Assembly: GCA_018677555.1 (NCBI GenBank)
Contig: JAHHOT010000034.1
Coordinates: 1 to 60,635 of the forward strand
Direction of reading: 5' to 3'
From: Gammaproteobacteria bacterium
Lineage (GTDB): Bacteria; Pseudomonadota; Gammaproteobacteria; Steroidobacterales; Woeseiaceae
Length of the DNA stretch: 60,635 nt
This document shows, piece by piece, positions 37,839-46,776 of this stretch. Positions within the stretch are counted from its first letter, which is position 1. The number at the start of each line of letters is the position of its first letter. The notes beneath the pieces were generated by a model. It was given only the letters and a program-made list of their open reading frames with translations, ran no database searches and was not told the DNA's origin. The translations under genes were made by a program, and so were the position numbers.

Positions 37839-37925
37839 GAATGTTCTCCTTGTTATTAATAAGAGGCTACCGATCCTGCGGCAATTGTCTGCGAGTGCTT
37901 CGCCATGCCCCAGGATTCGTGAATC

Positions 37926-38555
37926 TCAGGTCAGAACGATGTTGAACTCCGCCGCGACACCGCCATCGTTCATGGTTCGAAACGCGCTGGTCAATAATGC
38001 ACGCTCGTCCGGTGTAAGACGACGATAGAGGAAATCCCGTGAGTTGCGATCCGACTCACCGGCGACGTATAGCTGCGTGGTCAGGCGCTCGAAGCCCGGC
38101 GCGCTGACCCGATAATGTATGTGTGGCGTCCGCCCGGCGTAAGGTACCGGGTGCAGGGTGCGGAAATGGTAGGCGCCGGCGCGATTGGTCACCGTCGCGC
38201 CGAAGCCCTGGAAGCGGGGGTCGGCTTCACCCCTGTCGTGCGGGTGATGATAGACACCGCCGTGGTCGGACTGCCAGATTTCCACCTGCGCGCCGTCGAC
38301 GGGCGTCCCGTGCCGATCGACCACGGTGCCGTGAACATACGCTTGTTGCCCGGGCGACATATCTTTCATCCCGGCCACGCGCAGCAGATCGTTATCGCTG
38401 TCAGGCGGGAGTTCCACAGGATAGAACGGCCCCTCTGCGTCGGCGGGCGTCGCCGGCAACAGTTCGTTCGCGGCAACGAGCCGCTGCCACGGTGCGAATC
38501 CGGCCGCAGCCATCACCGCGATGAGACGACGACGCTGCAATTGGCGAGAATTCAT
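37926..38555 (-). CDS. Exported intradiol ring-cleavage dioxygenase-like protein
   Basis: This 209-residue protein has an N-terminal RRR followed by a hydrophobic stretch (RRRLIAVMAAAGFAPW), a Tat-type signal. The dioxygenase domain has GTVVDRHGTPVDGAQVEIWQ, YHFRTLHPVPYAGRTPHIHY and TQLYVAGESDRNSRD. The histidine pair in PHIHY and a preceding tyrosine fit the iron(III) site of intradiol enzymes. A GGGGAGGG ribosome binding site precedes the ATG. The aromatic substrate is unknown and no other ring-cleavage genes are adjacent. Confidence 0.82.
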   Translation of the reverse strand: MNSRQLQRRRLIAVMAAAGFAPWQRLVAANELLPATPADAEGPFYPVELPPDSDNDLLRVAGMKDMSPGQQAYVHGTVVDRHGTPVDGAQVEIWQSDHGGVYHHPHDRGEADPRFQGFGATVTNRAGAYHFRTLHPVPYAGRTPHIHYRVSAPGFERLTTQLYVAGESDRNSRDFLYRRLTPDERALLTSAFRTMNDGGVAAEFNIVLT

Positions 38556-38641
38556 GACGGCCCTCCCCGGGCATTGCCCACGTTAATTGTAGCAGCCGCA
38601 TGCCGTTTTCCCTCGAACGGGCATCTCGCGCCAGGCGCCGG

Positions 38642-39346
38642 CTATCGCAAATGCGGGTATCGGGCGATAAATTCTTTTACCCATGGCAACTCCTGCGCGA
38701 CGTCGTGCGGCGTCTGACAAAACACCAGGTGTTGCGTGAACGTTTCGAACACATACAGGTTCATGACGTTGGGGTCTGCGAGAACCCGGTAGCAATCACC
38801 GTGCCACAACAACGTACGTCCGAGCTGGTCTTTCTCGACGTTCTCCCAGATCGGCCGCGGACCATGGTCCGGCGACGCATAGTAGCGCGCCGCCGCCGCT
38901 TCCAGTTTCTCGTCAAAATCGCCCGTGAACCGGCGATGTTTCGTAGTCACGGTTGCGGCCGCTGCCGCCGCCTTCAGCATTGCCACGTGCCAGTCGATCA
39001 CCGGCCGCGTACTTGCGACATCTTCCGCTACCGCGGTCTCGCCTTCCGGCGCCGCATCCTTTGCAAGCGCTTCTTCGACGACCGATTGTTCGCCTGATGC
39101 ACTGGTCGCAATATCCGCCGGCTCCGGCATTTCAGTATCCGGATCGTTCGTTAACGGCTCGGGCTGGCTGAGGTCGACCTCGATTGCCCTGTCCGCCACG
39201 CGCTGCGACGATCCATCGAACGGCAATTCCGCGAACTGCAGCATTGCCAGCACGATGGCCGCGGACAGCAGCAGGCAGGCAAGCAGCCGCCGGCGCGAAG
39301 CACGGCGGGAATGGCCAGGCATCCCCGCCACTGTAATGGTGGTCAT
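38642..39346 (-). CDS. Unknown protein with N-terminal membrane anchor
   Basis: This 234-residue protein has a basic N-terminus (HSRRASRRRL) and one membrane segment (LLACLLLSAAIVLAMLQF, about residues 21-38), then an acidic Pro/Ala/Glu-rich spacer. The C-terminal globular part has KHRRFTGDFDEKLEAAA, RTLLWHGDCYRVLADP and VFETFTQHLVFCQTPHDV. It is probably periplasmic and inner-membrane anchored. No family is recognised. Confidence 0.65.
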   Translation of the reverse strand: MTTITVAGMPGHSRRASRRRLLACLLLSAAIVLAMLQFAELPFDGSSQRVADRAIEVDLSQPEPLTNDPDTEMPEPADIATSASGEQSVVEEALAKDAAPEGETAVAEDVASTRPVIDWHVAMLKAAAAAATVTTKHRRFTGDFDEKLEAAAARYYASPDHGPRPIWENVEKDQLGRTLLWHGDCYRVLADPNVMNLYVFETFTQHLVFCQTPHDVAQELPWVKEFIARYPHLR

Positions 39347-39578
39347 TCATCGTTGATGCCAGCGGCGCGAATTTGGTTGCGGCGTTGCAGCGGCAGGGAC
39401 CGGCGGGAACGAAGTATTTCACACAAAAACCTTGAAATTCATGCACTTGCCCATAGGTCCACGATATTCCTGCGATCTGGCCGGTGGCGCGGCTCGTGAT
39501 ATTTCGCGTACGCCATTCCGTGACACGCTATAGTCCGGCACACGGGGCGCAAGGCACACATATTGAGGGAGAAAGCCG

Positions 39579-40010
39579 ATGACCTGGTGGGGCTGGATGA
39601 TTCTTGGCGCATTCCTGTTCGGCAGCGAATTATTCGCCATCGACGCGCAGTTTTACCTCGTATTCCTCGGCATCTCCGCGATGCTGGTCGGGGTTGCCGA
39701 TCTGCTTGGTATCGCGATGCCGGAATGGGTGCAGTGGCTCGTGTTCGCGAGCCTGTCGCTTATTTCCATGTTTACCTTTCGCAAGCAGCTATACGACAAG
39801 ATCCGCGGCGACGTGCCGGGCTTCAAGGAGGGCGTTGCCGGCGAACTCGTCAAAATCGATTCGGAACTCGAACCGGGACGAGACTCCCGAACGCAGTTTC
39901 GCGGCACGGACTGGACAGTGCTGAATGTTGGTTCGCAGACAATCGAGGCTGGTACACGCGCCAAGGTCCTTAAGGCGGAAGGACTGACGCTGCACGTCAG
40001 TAATGACTGA
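39579..40010 (+). CDS. NfeD-family membrane protein
   Basis: This 143-residue protein has transmembrane helices (GWMILGAFLFGSELF; FYLVFLGISAMLVGVADLL; WLVFASLSLISMFTF) and a C-terminal OB-fold domain (VAGELVKIDSELEPG; RFRGTDWTV, ETIEAGTRAKVLK-like). It is the short NfeD1b form that pairs with SPFH proteins, whose gene follows 38 bp downstream. AGGGAG lies before the ATG. Confidence 0.88.
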   Translation: MTWWGWMILGAFLFGSELFAIDAQFYLVFLGISAMLVGVADLLGIAMPEWVQWLVFASLSLISMFTFRKQLYDKIRGDVPGFKEGVAGELVKIDSELEPGRDSRTQFRGTDWTVLNVGSQTIEAGTRAKVLKAEGLTLHVSND

Positions 40011-40048
40011 CGTGAACGAAACGAACGACTAACAAAAAAGGACCCACA

Positions 40049-40987
40049 ATGAATTCACTCTACGTTGCATTGGCGATCGCCGCTGTCGTTGTTTTCATTA
40101 TTGCAAAAACGGCAGTCGTCGTTCCCCAGCAGAATGGCTACGTGGTCGAGCGGCTCGGCAAATACAGCCGCATCCTGCGCGCCGGTTTTCATATCCTGAT
40201 TCCATTCATCGAGCGGATCGCGTACAAGCACACGCTCAAGGAACAGGCGGTCGATATCGACGAGCAAATCTGTATTACCAACGACAACGTGCAGGTCGGC
40301 GTCGACGGCGTACTTTACATGCAGGTCCTGGATCCGGGCCGCGCATCGTACGGTATCGGTAACTACATGTTTGCGATCTCGCAACTCGCGCAAACCACGC
40401 TGCGTAGCGAAATCGGCAAGATCGACCTGGACCGCACCTTCGAGGAACGCGGTACCATCAACGCCAACGTCGTTGCCGAGCTCGACAAAGCCTCCGATCC
40501 CTGGGGCGTGAAAGTGTTGCGCTACGAAATCAAGAACATCAACCCGCCGCAGGACGTACTCAGCGCGATGGAGAAGCAGATGCGCGCCGAGCGCGAAAAG
40601 CGAGCGGTAGTGCTGACGTCCGAAGGAGAGCGTGACGCCAAGATCAACCAGGCGGAGGGTGAAAAACAGCGCGTCATCAAGGAATCGGAAGCCGCCAAGC
40701 AGCAGCAAATCAACGAAGCGCAAGGTGAAGCGCAGGCTATCCTGGCGGTTGCTACCGCGACCGCGGACGGCCTGAAGCGCGTCGCCGAGGCTGTCGTCCA
40801 GCGCGGTGGCGCCGAAGCGATGCAGTTGCGCATCGCGGAGAAGTATGTCGAGGAATTCGGCCAGCTGGCCAAAACCTCGAACACGCTCGTGGTGCCGGCG
40901 AACCTGACCGACCTGAGCGCGATGATGGCACTGGCAACCAATATCGCGAAGGGACCGATCGTCGGCGGAAGCCCCGACCGGAATTAA
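40049..40987 (+). CDS. SPFH/Band 7 (stomatin-like) membrane protein
   Basis: This 312-residue protein resembles E. coli QmcA. It has an N-terminal membrane segment (ALAIAAVVVFIIAKTAVVV), a band 7 domain (QQNGYVVERLGKYSRILRAG; DPWGVKVLRYEIKNI) and a long coiled coil (EKRAVVLTSEGERDAKINQA and on). SPFH proteins oligomerise in membrane microdomains and regulate membrane proteases. It forms a two-gene unit with the NfeD gene. Confidence 0.92.
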   Translation: MNSLYVALAIAAVVVFIIAKTAVVVPQQNGYVVERLGKYSRILRAGFHILIPFIERIAYKHTLKEQAVDIDEQICITNDNVQVGVDGVLYMQVLDPGRASYGIGNYMFAISQLAQTTLRSEIGKIDLDRTFEERGTINANVVAELDKASDPWGVKVLRYEIKNINPPQDVLSAMEKQMRAEREKRAVVLTSEGERDAKINQAEGEKQRVIKESEAAKQQQINEAQGEAQAILAVATATADGLKRVAEAVVQRGGAEAMQLRIAEKYVEEFGQLAKTSNTLVVPANLTDLSAMMALATNIAKGPIVGGSPDRN

Positions 40988-41171
40988 ACCGGGTAGAGGG
41001 CGATGCTAGCGGCGTTCGCGCGGCTCGCAAACGAGTGTCGTACTCAGCTCGACCGTCTCGCGGCAGCGCTCGCCAACGCCGGCGGCAAATCCTTTCATGC
41101 TGTTATTTTTCGTCTTTGCCACGAAAGCCGCATTATACCCCGAGTCAACGGACGTGGATTGTTGCGCCCGG

Positions 41172-41723
41172 TCAGCCCTTGTTGAGTTTGTGGATCTTCG
41201 TCCCTTCGAGCGTCAGGTTATACATCAGTCCCTTGGCGCCGAAAATGAAGCCGACAACCGGATCCTTGATGTTGGCGCTATCGATCGTCTTGCCTGCACC
41301 GAGGTCGATCAACGCAACCGAACCGTCTACGCCGACCTTCCAGCCTTCGCTGTTGCGAAACTTGTCGAGCGATTCCCTGGTCATGAAGGCAATGACGATC
41401 GACTTTGCCTGCGCCCCGAGCTGGAAGCCGAAAGAACCGCTGGCGGTGCGGTAGTAATCCGCGCTGCGACCACCCACACGCAGCGCACCCTCGCCGGTTT
41501 CACCGCCGATGCCGATGCCCACTTTGATCACACGCGGAAACACGAGATATCCCGCGGCGTTGTTCAGGAACACCTCCGCGCCGCTGACCTCGTTCTTGAA
41601 CGCGGCAATGGCGTCATTGACCTTGGCATCGATGACCGCCGCGGATTCCGCCGCCGCAAACGACGGGACAAAAACAACCGCCAGCAGCAAAGCAGCAACA
41701 GTGGATCTGAAAACCCTCAACAT
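41172..41723 (-). CDS. SYLF-domain lipid-binding protein
   Basis: This 183-residue protein has a signal peptide (VAALLLAVVFVPSFAAAE). The SYLF core has AEVFLNNAAGYLVFPRVIK, GGETGEGALRVGGRSADYY and SFGFQLGAQAKSIVIAFM. Such proteins bind phosphoinositide-like lipids in eukaryotes; bacterial ones are exported and poorly understood. The ATG at 41723 is backed by a GAGAGG ribosome binding site; the frame extends upstream without homology. Confidence 0.85.
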   Translation of the reverse strand: MLRVFRSTVAALLLAVVFVPSFAAAESAAVIDAKVNDAIAAFKNEVSGAEVFLNNAAGYLVFPRVIKVGIGIGGETGEGALRVGGRSADYYRTASGSFGFQLGAQAKSIVIAFMTRESLDKFRNSEGWKVGVDGSVALIDLGAGKTIDSANIKDPVVGFIFGAKGLMYNLTLEGTKIHKLNKG

Positions 41724-41736
41724 TCTCTCGTTCCTC

Positions 41737-41985
41737 TCATCTGTATGACGCATCCCAGGACAGGGAGCATCGGCGCCCAGCCGGGGATGATATCGCATTC
41801 GCACCATCATGGTGGAGTCCCGATAATGCCGCACAGTTCCTGAAGCAGGCCTGAATGGCGGCCAGCCCGGAGTCAGGCAAGAAGCCGCGGCGCGTCAGCG
41901 GGTTACTCCTCCGGCCCCATATCTGCTCGTCGGCCTGTCCGGGATCGCAACTGTACAGGTCGTGCAGGCCCGGCCTGAAAGCCAT
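41737..41985 (-). pseudogene. Truncated remnant with Tat signal, sulfite-oxidase-like N-terminus
   Basis: An 82-codon frame begins MAFRPGLHDLYSCDPGQADE with GGAGAGG just before the ATG, then has GRRSNPLTRRGFLPDSGLAA, a twin-arginine-type segment. This resembles the leader of exported sulfite oxidase-type molybdoenzymes (family recalled, not searched). After about residue 45 the protein loses any recognisable pattern and stops beside the SYLF gene. I read it as the 5' end of a deleted or frameshifted gene; a genuine short protein cannot be excluded. Confidence 0.5.
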
Positions 41986-42001
41986 CGCCCTCTCCAGCTC
42001 A

Positions 42002-42802
42002 TTATGCTTTGCAGTATTGCGACCCCGCGGCAACGTAGACATCGATCATCGTCTCGATCGTTGCGGCCAGTCGACGCGCGCGCACCCGATCATAATCCAG
42101 ACTGTCTTCGTCCATGTAGTTTCGTTGCGCTATCTCCAGCTGCAATGCGCAAACACCATTTTTCGGGTCGCCGTAATGGCGCGTAATAAAGCCACCCCTG
42201 AATCGTCCGTCAAGCACGCTGGTATACGGTGTATGCCCGGCAACCTGCGCAACGGCGGCAGCGACGTCCGCGCTGCAACTTGCACCGTCGTTCGAGCCGA
42301 TGTTCAGGTCCGGAAGCTCGCCATCGAAAAGCGACGGCACGCTACTCCGGATCGAATGCGCATCCCATAGCAACGCGAATCCGTGCTCGTCCTTTATTTG
42401 CTGCAACGTTGCCGCCAGTTGCTCATGGTACGGACGCCAGTACTCTTTGATGCGTTGCGCCTGCTCCGTCGGCGTCAACCCCCGGCCCGCCTGGTATAAG
42501 TCTTCACCAGCAAATGTTTTTTGCGGGCACAGGCCGGTCGACAGCTGCTTATCGTAAAGCGCTTCATCATCCGACGAACGGTTGAGGTCGACAACGTAAC
42601 GTGAAAAGTCGGCGATCAGCATGCTCGCGCCAAATCGCTTCGCGAAGCGGTACAAGCGCGCGACGTGCCAATCCGTGTCAGGCAACGCGAGCCCGGCGGC
42701 GCTCATGCGATTGGCAATATCGGCGGGCAGCAGGCGCCCGTCATGCGGCACGCTCACCAGCAGCGGTTTCGTTCCCTTGTGAAACGCGTAGATCGTGGTC
42801 AC
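42002..42802 (-). CDS. hutG: N-formylglutamate amidohydrolase
   Basis: This 266-residue enzyme makes glutamate and formate from N-formylglutamate, the last Hut step. Motifs include LLVSVPHDGRLLP, DTDWHVARLY, DFSRYVVDLNR, LLWDAHSIRSSVP, DLNIGSNDGASC and VLDGRFRGGFITRHYGDP, as in the HutG/FGase family. The GTG at 42802 overlaps the hutH stop (GTGA) and family similarity begins a few residues later (FHKGTKPLL), so it is preferred over upstream in-frame starts. Last gene of the hutFCUHG unit. Confidence 0.9.
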   Translation of the reverse strand: MTTIYAFHKGTKPLLVSVPHDGRLLPADIANRMSAAGLALPDTDWHVARLYRFAKRFGASMLIADFSRYVVDLNRSSDDEALYDKQLSTGLCPQKTFAGEDLYQAGRGLTPTEQAQRIKEYWRPYHEQLAATLQQIKDEHGFALLWDAHSIRSSVPSLFDGELPDLNIGSNDGASCSADVAAAVAQVAGHTPYTSVLDGRFRGGFITRHYGDPKNGVCALQLEIAQRNYMDEDSLDYDRVRARRLAATIETMIDVYVAAGSQYCKA

Positions 42803-44328
42803 GTGCTGCCACTCGGCAGGATTCTCCTGGCCATGTCGAAGAACGCGCCGTTCTCGATGAGCTCTGCCACTGCCTGGATGTCCGGCGAAAGTGACCGATC
42901 CTCTGCATAGCGCGGTGACAGCTTGCGCACTTTGCTCAACACGGTCTCCAGCGTCTTCGAGGTCTTCTTCGGCCGATGAAACTCGATCCCCTGACAGGCG
43001 GCCAGCATCTCTATCGCGACGATACAAGCGCTGTTGTCGAGCATCTTGTGCAATCGCAGCGCCGCGCCGGTCGCCATGCTGACGTGATCCTCCTGATTTG
43101 CCGAGGTTGGAATGCTGTCGACGCTGGCCGGGTGCGCCAGTGACTTGTTGTCGGATGCAAGGGCCGCCGCCGTCACCTGCGCCATCATGAAACCGGAGTT
43201 GAGACCGCTGTGCTCGACCAGGAAAGCGGGCAGTCCGCTGAGATGCGAATCGATCAGGAGCGCGACCCGGCGTTCGGCCAGCGAGCCCGCCTCGGCGATA
43301 GCCAGCGCAAGATAGTCCGCCGCCAGGGCAATCGGCTCGGCGTGAAAGTTCCCGCCCGACAGGACCGCCGCTGACTCGGCAAAGGCGAGCGGGTTGTCGG
43401 TTACCGCGTTTGCTTCGACCGCAAGAACGGATCCGACATGCCGCAACACGTCGAGGCAGGCGCCAGCGACCTGCGGCTGACAGCGAATGGAGTACGGATC
43501 CTGTACGCGGTCACAGTCGAGATGCGATGCACGAATCTCGCTGCCGTGCATGAGGTTTCTCAACAGTTCGGCAACGTCGATCTGACCAGCGTGACCGCGC
43601 GCAAGCTGGATACGCTCATCGAACGGCGTATCGCTTCCCTTGATCGCATCTGCCGTCAGAGCGCCCGTTACCAGGCTCGCAGCAAGCATGTGCTCGGCGC
43701 GAAACAAGGCGGCAAGCGAAATGGCGGTGGACACCTGCGTGCCATTGAGCAATGCCAGGCCTTCCTTAGGTGCGAGCACCAGGGGCTCGATACCGGCCCG
43801 CCGGAGTGCTTCGCCCGCGGGCATCCGGTCACCGTCGATGCAGGCCTCGCCGAGGCCCAGCAAGACGCCGGCCATGTGCGCCAGCGGCGCCAGGTCGCCG
43901 GACGCTCCGACAGAACCGCGCGACGGGATCACAGGGATAACGCGGTGCCGGATCAGCGCACAAAGCGCGTCGACCAACTGCGGCCGGACACCGGAGCAGC
44001 CGCGTGCAAGGCCAATCACTTTCATTACCATCGTCAGGCGCACCGTCGACTCCGCCAGCGCCTCGCCGACGCCCACCGCGTGCGAGCGAACCAGGTTTTC
44101 CTGCAGGTGCACAAGTTCGTCTTCCGAAATGCGCACCTGGGCCAGTTGGCCGAAGCCGGTATTCACGCCGTAAACAGTTTCGCCACTCTGCAATACCTGG
44201 TCGATCTGCTGCTGAGATCGCTCAACGAGTTGTCGCGCCGCGGGCCCAAGCGAAACATCGCAATGTTTTTGCCAGACTTCGCGGAGCTGGCCAAGGCCGA
44301 TCGGCTGCGTATCGATTAGAAGGTTCAT
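42799..44328 (-). CDS. hutH: Histidine ammonia-lyase
   Basis: This 509-residue enzyme turns histidine into urocanate and ammonia. The MIO cofactor triad A142-S143-G144 is in SRGSVGASGDLAPLAH. Further family segments are YGVNTGFGQLA, NGTQVSTAISLA and QEDHVSMATGAALR. The start at 44328 (MNLLIDTQPI) is 13 bp after the hutU stop and matches the family length. It overlaps hutG by 4 bp. Confidence 0.96.
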   Translation of the reverse strand: MNLLIDTQPIGLGQLREVWQKHCDVSLGPAARQLVERSQQQIDQVLQSGETVYGVNTGFGQLAQVRISEDELVHLQENLVRSHAVGVGEALAESTVRLTMVMKVIGLARGCSGVRPQLVDALCALIRHRVIPVIPSRGSVGASGDLAPLAHMAGVLLGLGEACIDGDRMPAGEALRRAGIEPLVLAPKEGLALLNGTQVSTAISLAALFRAEHMLAASLVTGALTADAIKGSDTPFDERIQLARGHAGQIDVAELLRNLMHGSEIRASHLDCDRVQDPYSIRCQPQVAGACLDVLRHVGSVLAVEANAVTDNPLAFAESAAVLSGGNFHAEPIALAADYLALAIAEAGSLAERRVALLIDSHLSGLPAFLVEHSGLNSGFMMAQVTAAALASDNKSLAHPASVDSIPTSANQEDHVSMATGAALRLHKMLDNSACIVAIEMLAACQGIEFHRPKKTSKTLETVLSKVRKLSPRYAEDRSLSPDIQAVAELIENGAFFDMARRILPSGST

Positions 44329-44341
44329 ATCGGTGTCGCCT

Positions 44342-46015
44342 TCATTTGCCGCCGGTGACCATCGGCAAGTTGAGATTGTTTTCCCGTGCACAATCGATGG
44401 CCGCCTGGTAGCCCGCGTCTGCGTGCCGCATCACGCCCGTACCAGGATCGTTCCACAGGACTCTACCGATGCGCCGCGCCGCATCATCGCTGCCGTCGCA
44501 AACGATGACCACGCCCGCGTGCTGTGAGTAGCCCATGCCGACGCCGCCGCCGTGGTGCAGCGATACCCACGTGGCACCGCTTGCGGTGTTCAGCAACGCG
44601 TTCAACAGCGGCCAGTCCGAAACCGCGTCGGAACCGTCGCGCATCGCTTCGGTTTCGCGATTCGGGCTGGCCACGGATCCACTGTCCAGGTGATCCCGGC
44701 CGATGACGATCGGCGCCTTCAGCTCGCCCGTGCGGACCATCTCGTTGAACGCAAGCCCGAGGCGGTGCCTTTGGCCGAGTCCGACCCAGCAGATGCGCGC
44801 CGGCAGCCCCTGGAACCGGATCTTTTCCCGTGCCTGGTCGAGCCAGTGGTGCAGGTGCGCGTTGTCCGGTATCAGCTCTTTAACCTTTGCGTCGGTCTTG
44901 TAAATGTCTTCCGGGTCACCCGATAAGGCAACCCAGCGGAACGGCCCGACACCGCGGCAAAACAGCGGCCGCACGTAGGCAGGTACGAATCCCGGGAATT
45001 CGAATGCGTCCTGCACGCCCTGGTCGAACGCGACCTGCCGAATGTTATTGCCGTAGTCGAACACCGGTACGCCATCCGCGTGAAACTCGAGCATTGCCCG
45101 GACATGAATCGCCATCGACTCTGCCGCCGCACGCGTGACCGCATCCGGATCGGCGGCGCGCCGTTCGAACCACTCCTCGACCGTCCAACCGATTGGCAGG
45201 TAACCATTCGCCGGATCGTGTGCCGACGTCTGGTCGGTGACTGCGTCAGGCCTGACGCGCCGCCGCCGCAGTTCCGGCAATACTTCGGCGGCATTGCCGA
45301 GCAAACCGACCGACAGTGGCTGTTTTTCAGCAACGGACGCTTCGATCATGCGCAGCGCGTCGTCGAGATTGTCGGCGTAGCGATCGAGGTAGCCGGTTTC
45401 GAGTCGCTTTTCGATGCGGTCCGGCTGGCATTCGACCGCCAGCATGGAAGCTCCTGCGAGAGTTGCTGCCAATGGCTGGGCGCCACCCATGCCACCCAGT
45501 CCTGCAGTCAGTATCCAGCGACCCGCAAGGTCGCCACCGTAGTGCTGCCGACCCATCTCGGCGAAGGTCTCGTAGGTGCCCTGGACGATTCCCTGGCTGC
45601 CGATGTAGATCCACGATCCGGCGGTCATCTGCCCGTACATCATCAGGCCTTTGCGATCGAGCTCGCGAAACTGTTCCCACGTGCTCCAGGCAGGCACCAG
45701 GTTCGAATTGGCAATCAGCACGCGCGGCGCATCCGCGTGCGTTTTGAAAACGCCCACCGGTTTTCCGGACTGCACGAGCAGCGTTTCGTCGTTCTCCAGT
45801 TCCAGCAGGCTGCGCACGATCGCGTGGTAACAGTCCCAGTTGCGCGCCGCCTTGCCGATACCGCCGTAGACGATCAGGTCTTCCGGACGTTCTGCGACCA
45901 TCGGGTCGAGGTTGTTCATCAGCATGCGCAACGCGGCTTCCGTCAGCCAGCTCTTTGCCTGCAACTTGCTGCCGGTCGCAGCGCTGATTTGTTCTGTTGA
46001 CTTGTTGCTACTCAT
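44342..46015 (-). CDS. hutU: Urocanate hydratase
   Basis: This 557-residue enzyme hydrates urocanate to imidazolonepropionate using bound NAD. Typical segments are [70 protein letters not shown] and [18 protein letters not shown], and the length is normal. The ATG overlaps the hutC stop (ATGA). Confidence 0.97.
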   Translation of the reverse strand: MSSNKSTEQISAATGSKLQAKSWLTEAALRMLMNNLDPMVAERPEDLIVYGGIGKAARNWDCYHAIVRSLLELENDETLLVQSGKPVGVFKTHADAPRVLIANSNLVPAWSTWEQFRELDRKGLMMYGQMTAGSWIYIGSQGIVQGTYETFAEMGRQHYGGDLAGRWILTAGLGGMGGAQPLAATLAGASMLAVECQPDRIEKRLETGYLDRYADNLDDALRMIEASVAEKQPLSVGLLGNAAEVLPELRRRRVRPDAVTDQTSAHDPANGYLPIGWTVEEWFERRAADPDAVTRAAAESMAIHVRAMLEFHADGVPVFDYGNNIRQVAFDQGVQDAFEFPGFVPAYVRPLFCRGVGPFRWVALSGDPEDIYKTDAKVKELIPDNAHLHHWLDQAREKIRFQGLPARICWVGLGQRHRLGLAFNEMVRTGELKAPIVIGRDHLDSGSVASPNRETEAMRDGSDAVSDWPLLNALLNTASGATWVSLHHGGGVGMGYSQHAGVVIVCDGSDDAARRIGRVLWNDPGTGVMRHADAGYQAAIDCARENNLNLPMVTGGK

Positions 46016-46773
46016 AGGTTGAATTTCCTCAGCACGGTCACGTCGGAATCCGTGCTTGTCTCGGTGCCGGGCGGTATGTAGTGCCCGGCAAGCTCGTATC
46101 TGTCGCCAGGATGCACGAGGCGCGTGAAGGTCACAGGCTCACCGTGGGCCCAGGTGCGCCGCAGCACAACCAGGCAAGGCTCTCGCTTGCGCATGCGCAG
46201 TCGCTCACGCACGTCCGGCTCGGGCATTTGTGCGCGTACTTTATGCTCGGCTTCCTGCAGTGGCGCGATCGCGCTCAGGTAGGCGCTTGGTGTGACCGCC
46301 GAGAAATCCTGCTGCAGGAACGCGGGCGCAAACGTCGGCCTGATAAAACGGTCCTCGAGTTGAATGGGCACACCATTTTCTGCATGCACCAGCATGACGT
46401 TAGGCACCCGCGCCCCGACGTCGCATTCCAGCGCAGCCGCTACTTCGTCGCTTGCTGCTGTTTCGCAACACTGCATCACCAGGGCGGAATGGCGGTGACC
46501 CCGCCCTTCTATTTCGGCCGCGATGTCCCTGACTTCGAGCACATGCGACGCGGCCGTTACGTCAGCGACAAACGTGCCAACGCCAGCCACGCGCTTTACG
46601 TAGCCTTCGTTCGTAAGCTCGCGCAATGCGCGATTCGCGGTCATGCGAGATACGCCGGTGGAATCGACCAGGTCCATTTCCGAGGGAACGCGATCGCTCG
46701 GTTTCAGTTCACCCGTAGAGATTCGGTCGATGATCAGCTCCTTGAGCTGCCGGTAGCGTGGCTTTGCGGGCAT
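46012..46773 (-). CDS. hutC: Histidine utilisation repressor HutC (GntR family)
   Basis: This 253-residue regulator has an N-terminal winged helix ([40 protein letters not shown]) and a C-terminal UTRA ligand-binding domain ([30 protein letters not shown]). HutC represses hut genes and is released by urocanate. A palindromic TGTATATACA in the hutF-hutI gap is the likely operator. It lies between hutF and hutU on the same transcript, so it is autoregulated. Confidence 0.94.
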   Translation of the reverse strand: MPAKPRYRQLKELIIDRISTGELKPSDRVPSEMDLVDSTGVSRMTANRALRELTNEGYVKRVAGVGTFVADVTAASHVLEVRDIAAEIEGRGHRHSALVMQCCETAASDEVAAALECDVGARVPNVMLVHAENGVPIQLEDRFIRPTFAPAFLQQDFSAVTPSAYLSAIAPLQEAEHKVRAQMPEPDVRERLRMRKREPCLVVLRRTWAHGEPVTFTRLVHPGDRYELAGHYIPPGTETSTDSDVTVLRKFNL

Positions 46774-46776
46774 GGC

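Noticed and set aside
41003-41185. A 60-codon frame right after the SPFH gene
   Set aside because: GAGGG is too close to the ATG, the sequence has no recognisable pattern and it runs into the SYLF gene end.
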